A stretch of 8,133 nucleotides of DNA from Rhodobiaceae bacterium (GTDB lineage: Bacteria; Pseudomonadota; Alphaproteobacteria; Parvibaculales; Parvibaculaceae). A model generated the notes under the pieces. That model searched no databases, was not told where the DNA came from, and saw nothing but the letters and a program-made list of their open reading frames with translations. The DNA lies in assembly GCA_027352645.1 (NCBI GenBank), contig DAIEIL010000181.1, positions 1 to 8,133 of the forward strand, in the 5' to 3' direction. Positions 6,208 through 8,133 of this stretch are shown piece after piece. The position numbers and the translations under genes were made by a program. Within the stretch, counting starts at the first letter, position 1. Each line of letters begins with the position of its first letter.

Positions 6208-6240
6208 TTTGTTGCGCTGTGCCGCGGACAGTTCTAGATT
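6201..6240. repeat. Direct repeat TTCTAGATT upstream of dps
   Basis: TTCTAGATT is present at 6201-6209 and 6232-6240, starts 31 bases apart (about three helical turns). Each copy contains the palindrome TCTAGA. The first overlaps the ICE-like box. CTAG is generally rare in GC-rich bacterial DNA, so two 9-base copies so close together are notable. They may be half-sites or part of the dps promoter. Confidence 0.4.
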
Positions 6241-6268
6241 CCATGTCTCGCAGCAAGGAGAACCTGTC

Positions 6269-6736
6269 ATGCAGATCGACATCGGTATTACCGAAAAGGA
6301 CCGCAAGAAAATCGCGGACGGGCTGTCGCGTTTGCTCGCCGACACCTACACGCTTTATCACAAGACGCACTACTACCACTGGAACGTCACAGGGCCGATG
6401 TTCAACACGCTGCATCTGATGTTCGAGACGCAGTACAACGAACTCTGGCTTGCGGTGGATCTCGTGGCCGAACGCATTCGTTCGCTCGGCTTCCCCGCGC
6501 CCGGCGGTTACACGGCCTATGCGAAGCTCACCAAGATCGAGGAAGACGATGGCGTGCCCAAGGCGCAGGACATGATCAAGAACCTCGTCAAGGGCCACGA
6601 AACCGTGACGCGCACGGCGCGCGCCATCTTCCCGCTTGCTGATGCGGCGCATGACGAGCCGACGGCGGACCTTCTCACGCAGCGCATGGAAGCGAGCGAG
6701 AAGACCGCATGGATGCTTCGCTCGATGCTCGGCTGA
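6269..6736 (+). CDS. dps: Dps-family DNA-binding ferritin-like protein
   Basis: A 155-residue protein of normal Dps length, forming a 12-subunit shell that oxidises iron(II), mostly with hydrogen peroxide, and stores it as ferric mineral, protecting DNA. The inter-subunit ferroxidase ligands are all present at the canonical spacing: H37 (in YYHWNV), H49 (TLH), D64 and E68 (VDLVAERI). The rest is a four-helix bundle ending RMEASEKTAWMLRSMLG. The ATG at 6269 is chosen over upstream in-frame codons because a perfect AAGGAG lies eight bases before it. The N-terminus is short and carries few lysines (a K-R-K-K cluster at 10-14), so DNA binding is uncertain. An ICE-like box upstream suggests iron control. 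A terminator-like hairpin follows at 6767-6803. Confidence 0.96.
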   Translation: MQIDIGITEKDRKKIADGLSRLLADTYTLYHKTHYYHWNVTGPMFNTLHLMFETQYNELWLAVDLVAERIRSLGFPAPGGYTAYAKLTKIEEDDGVPKAQDMIKNLVKGHETVTRTARAIFPLADAAHDEPTADLLTQRMEASEKTAWMLRSMLG

Positions 6737-6766
6737 AACGACCCGTCACCAAACGTGAATTGCATG

Positions 6767-6808
6767 AAGCGCCATGACATCCGATAAGGACGTCATGGCG
6801 TTTCCTTT
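6767..6808 (+). terminator. Terminator-like hairpin after dps, overlapping the start of the HAD gene
   Basis: CGCCATGAC (6770-6778) and GTCATGGCG (6792-6800) are a perfect 9-bp inverted repeat. With a G-T wobble and two A-T pairs the stem reaches AAGCGCCATGAC/GTCATGGCGTTT (6767-6803), with a 13-base loop, followed by CCTTTTT. It starts 31 bases after the dps stop, like an intrinsic terminator. Both possible start codons of the next gene (6774 and 6795) lie inside the arms, and AAGGA lies in the loop. Confidence 0.5.
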
Positions 6809-7460
6809 TTCTCCCTCCCTCGTCATCTTCGATTGCGACGGCGTGCTGGTCGACAGCGAGCCCGCCGCGAACCGTCTGCTTGTGCGCGTGCTCGCCGAAG
6901 ACGGCTTCGATGTTTCCTATGAGGAATGCCGCAGGCTCTTTGTCGGGCGCACTCTGGAAGCTGTGCGCGCCCATGTCGAAGAGGCAATCGGCCGGCCGCT
7001 TGCCGATCATTGGCCCAGCTATATCCGCGACGAGACGCTGAAAGCTTTTGCCGAGGGGCTTGTGCCCGTCGAAGGCATAGAACCTGTATTGTTGAAACTT
7101 GCCGCGCGAAACCTGCCTTACTGTGTCGCCTCGTCAGGCAAGTTCGAGAAGATGCGCTACACGCTGGGCGCGACGGGGCTTCTGCCGCTTGTCGAGAATG
7201 TTCTCTTCAGCGCGGAGCAGGTGGGGCGCGGCAAGCCCGCACCGGATCTCTTTCTTCATGCCGCGCGCGAAATGGGCCATGCACCGGAGCAATGCGTCGT
7301 CGTCGAGGACAGCGTGCCCGGCGTGCAGGCGGCGGTCGCAGCGGGAATGCCGGTGCTCGGCTATGCGGGCGATCCTCACACCGACGCGGCGGCGCTCAAA
7401 AGAGAAGGCGCCCATGTCTTTCACGACATGAGCGCCTTGCCCGGCCTTCTGGGTTTCTAG
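6795..7460 (+). CDS. HAD-superfamily sugar-phosphate-type phosphatase (phosphoglycolate phosphatase / beta-phosphoglucomutase-like)
   Basis: A 221-residue cytoplasmic hydrolase of HAD subfamily I with an alpha-helical cap. Motif I is FDCDGVLVDSEP, with nucleophile D13 and acid/base D15; motif II is the serine in VASSGK; motif III is the lysine of GRGKPAPDLF; and motif IV is VVEDSVPGVQAAVAAGM, whose E-D pair binds magnesium. All catalytic residues are intact. It resembles YieH/GS1-like phosphatases acting on small phosphorylated sugars or nucleotides, but the substrate cannot be inferred. The start is probably ATG 6795 (AAGGA four bases upstream); an ATG at 6774 in the same frame would add seven residues but has no good ribosome binding site. 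It follows dps by 58 bases and ends one base from trxB, which points the other way. Confidence 0.9.
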   Translation: MAFPFSPSLVIFDCDGVLVDSEPAANRLLVRVLAEDGFDVSYEECRRLFVGRTLEAVRAHVEEAIGRPLADHWPSYIRDETLKAFAEGLVPVEGIEPVLLKLAARNLPYCVASSGKFEKMRYTLGATGLLPLVENVLFSAEQVGRGKPAPDLFLHAAREMGHAPEQCVVVEDSVPGVQAAVAAGMPVLGYAGDPHTDAAALKREGAHVFHDMSALPGLLGF

Positions 7461-7461
7461 T

Positions 7462-8133
7462 TTATTCCGCAGCCTGCGCGTGGGCCTCTTCGGTAGCGAT
7501 GAAGCGTTCCGCCTCGAGCGCGGCCATGCAGCCCATGCCCGCCGCCGTGATGGCCTGACGGTAGGTGTCGTCGGTGACGTCGCCCGCGGCGAAGACGCCG
7601 GGAATGTTCGTCGAGGTCGTGCCCGGAACCACCTTGAGGTAGTTGCCTGCCTTCATGTCGATCTGGCCGGCGAAAAGCTCCGTCTGCGGCGCATGTCCGA
7701 TGGCGACGAAAACGCCATGTGCCGGAATGACGCGCGTTTCGCTCGTCTTGACGTTGACGATCTTCGCGCCGGTGACGCCAAGCGGCTCTTCGGTGCCGAC
7801 GATCTCGTCGATGGCCGAATCCCAGATCACTTCGATCTTCGGATGCTTGAAGAGGCGCTCCTGCATCACCTTTTCCGCGCGGAAGGAGTTGCGGCGATGG
7901 ATGACGGTCACCTTGGTCGCGAAATTGGTCAGGAACAGCGCTTCCTCGACGGCCGAGTTACCGCCGCCGACCACGATCACTTCCTTGCCGCGATAGAAGA
8001 AGCCGTCGCAAGTGGCACAGGCCGAGACGCCGAAGCCCTGGAACTTCTGTTCGGAGGGAATGCCGAGCCACTTCGCCTGCGCGCCCGTCGCAATGATGAC
8101 GGCATCGGCCGTGTAGATGGTGCCGCTATCGCC
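7462..8133 (-). CDS. trxB: Thioredoxin reductase (partial, N-terminus off the right edge)
   Basis: The C-terminal 223 residues of a protein normally about 315-330 long; the first 90-100 residues with the initial FAD-binding motif lie beyond the window. The enzyme passes electrons from NADPH through FAD to the redox disulfide and on to thioredoxin. Visible are the catalytic CATC motif in SACATCDGFFYRG, the NADPH-binding VVGGGNSAVEEA followed by HRRNSFRAEK, GVFVAIGHAPQTELF, and the second FAD-binding AAGDVTDDTYRQAITAAGMGC near the C-terminus. The reading frame runs open to the window edge, so the ATG at 7980 is internal. The C-terminal tail ends EEAHAQAAE. It converges on the HAD gene with one base between the stop codons. 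Identification is very secure. Confidence 0.97.
   Translation of the reverse strand, partial: GDSGTIYTADAVIIATGAQAKWLGIPSEQKFQGFGVSACATCDGFFYRGKEVIVVGGGNSAVEEALFLTNFATKVTVIHRRNSFRAEKVMQERLFKHPKIEVIWDSAIDEIVGTEEPLGVTGAKIVNVKTSETRVIPAHGVFVAIGHAPQTELFAGQIDMKAGNYLKVVPGTTSTNIPGVFAAGDVTDDTYRQAITAAGMGCMAALEAERFIATEEAHAQAAE

Noticed and set aside
6185..6268. N-terminal extension of Dps from a TTG at 6185
   Set aside because: The extension crosses the ICE-like box, has no ribosome binding site and is unlike Dps tails; the ATG at 6269 has a perfect AAGGAG.

Overview
The window looks like chromosomal DNA of a GC-rich alphaproteobacterium. This rests on the codon usage, on an aspartate aminotransferase and a thioredoxin reductase of alphaproteobacterial type, and on an Irr/ICE-like palindrome in front of dps. 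The genus cannot be told from the sequence alone. There is no rRNA, tRNA, CRISPR array, insertion sequence or phage gene. Most of the window is ordinary housekeeping and accessory chromosome; the interest lies in small regulatory structures between the genes.

Layout from left to right. A TetR-family regulator on the minus strand is cut by the left edge (1-332). A 474-base AT-richer region follows (333-806), holding the tetR promoter and several inverted repeats. Next is a PAS-PAS-PAS-GGDEF diguanylate cyclase on the plus strand (807-2504). It converges on a MocR/PdxR-type GntR-aminotransferase regulator on the minus strand (2509-4008), and a perfect 9-bp hairpin carries both stop codons. The MocR gene diverges from a NimA-like/pyridoxamine-phosphate-oxidase-fold flavoprotein (4134-4748). 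The 125 bases between them hold two ATGGACC direct repeats overlapping the likely mocR promoter, which is the classic layout of a MocR regulator and its target.

Downstream on the plus strand are an aspartate aminotransferase (4900-6102) with a strong rho-independent terminator, then Dps (6269-6736) behind an ICE-like palindrome, then a HAD phosphatase (start at 6795 or 6774, end at 7460). The region just after dps can fold into a terminator-like hairpin that also contains both candidate start codons of the HAD gene. Finally, thioredoxin reductase TrxB on the minus strand (7462-8133, N-terminus beyond the right edge) converges on the HAD gene with one base between the stop codons.

Functional links: the MocR regulator and the flavoprotein very probably form one B6-related regulatory unit. 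Dps and TrxB both belong to oxidative-stress and redox defence but are in separate transcription units. The diguanylate cyclase and the TetR regulator stand alone, as far as can be seen. I found no convincing evidence of a new multi-gene system.
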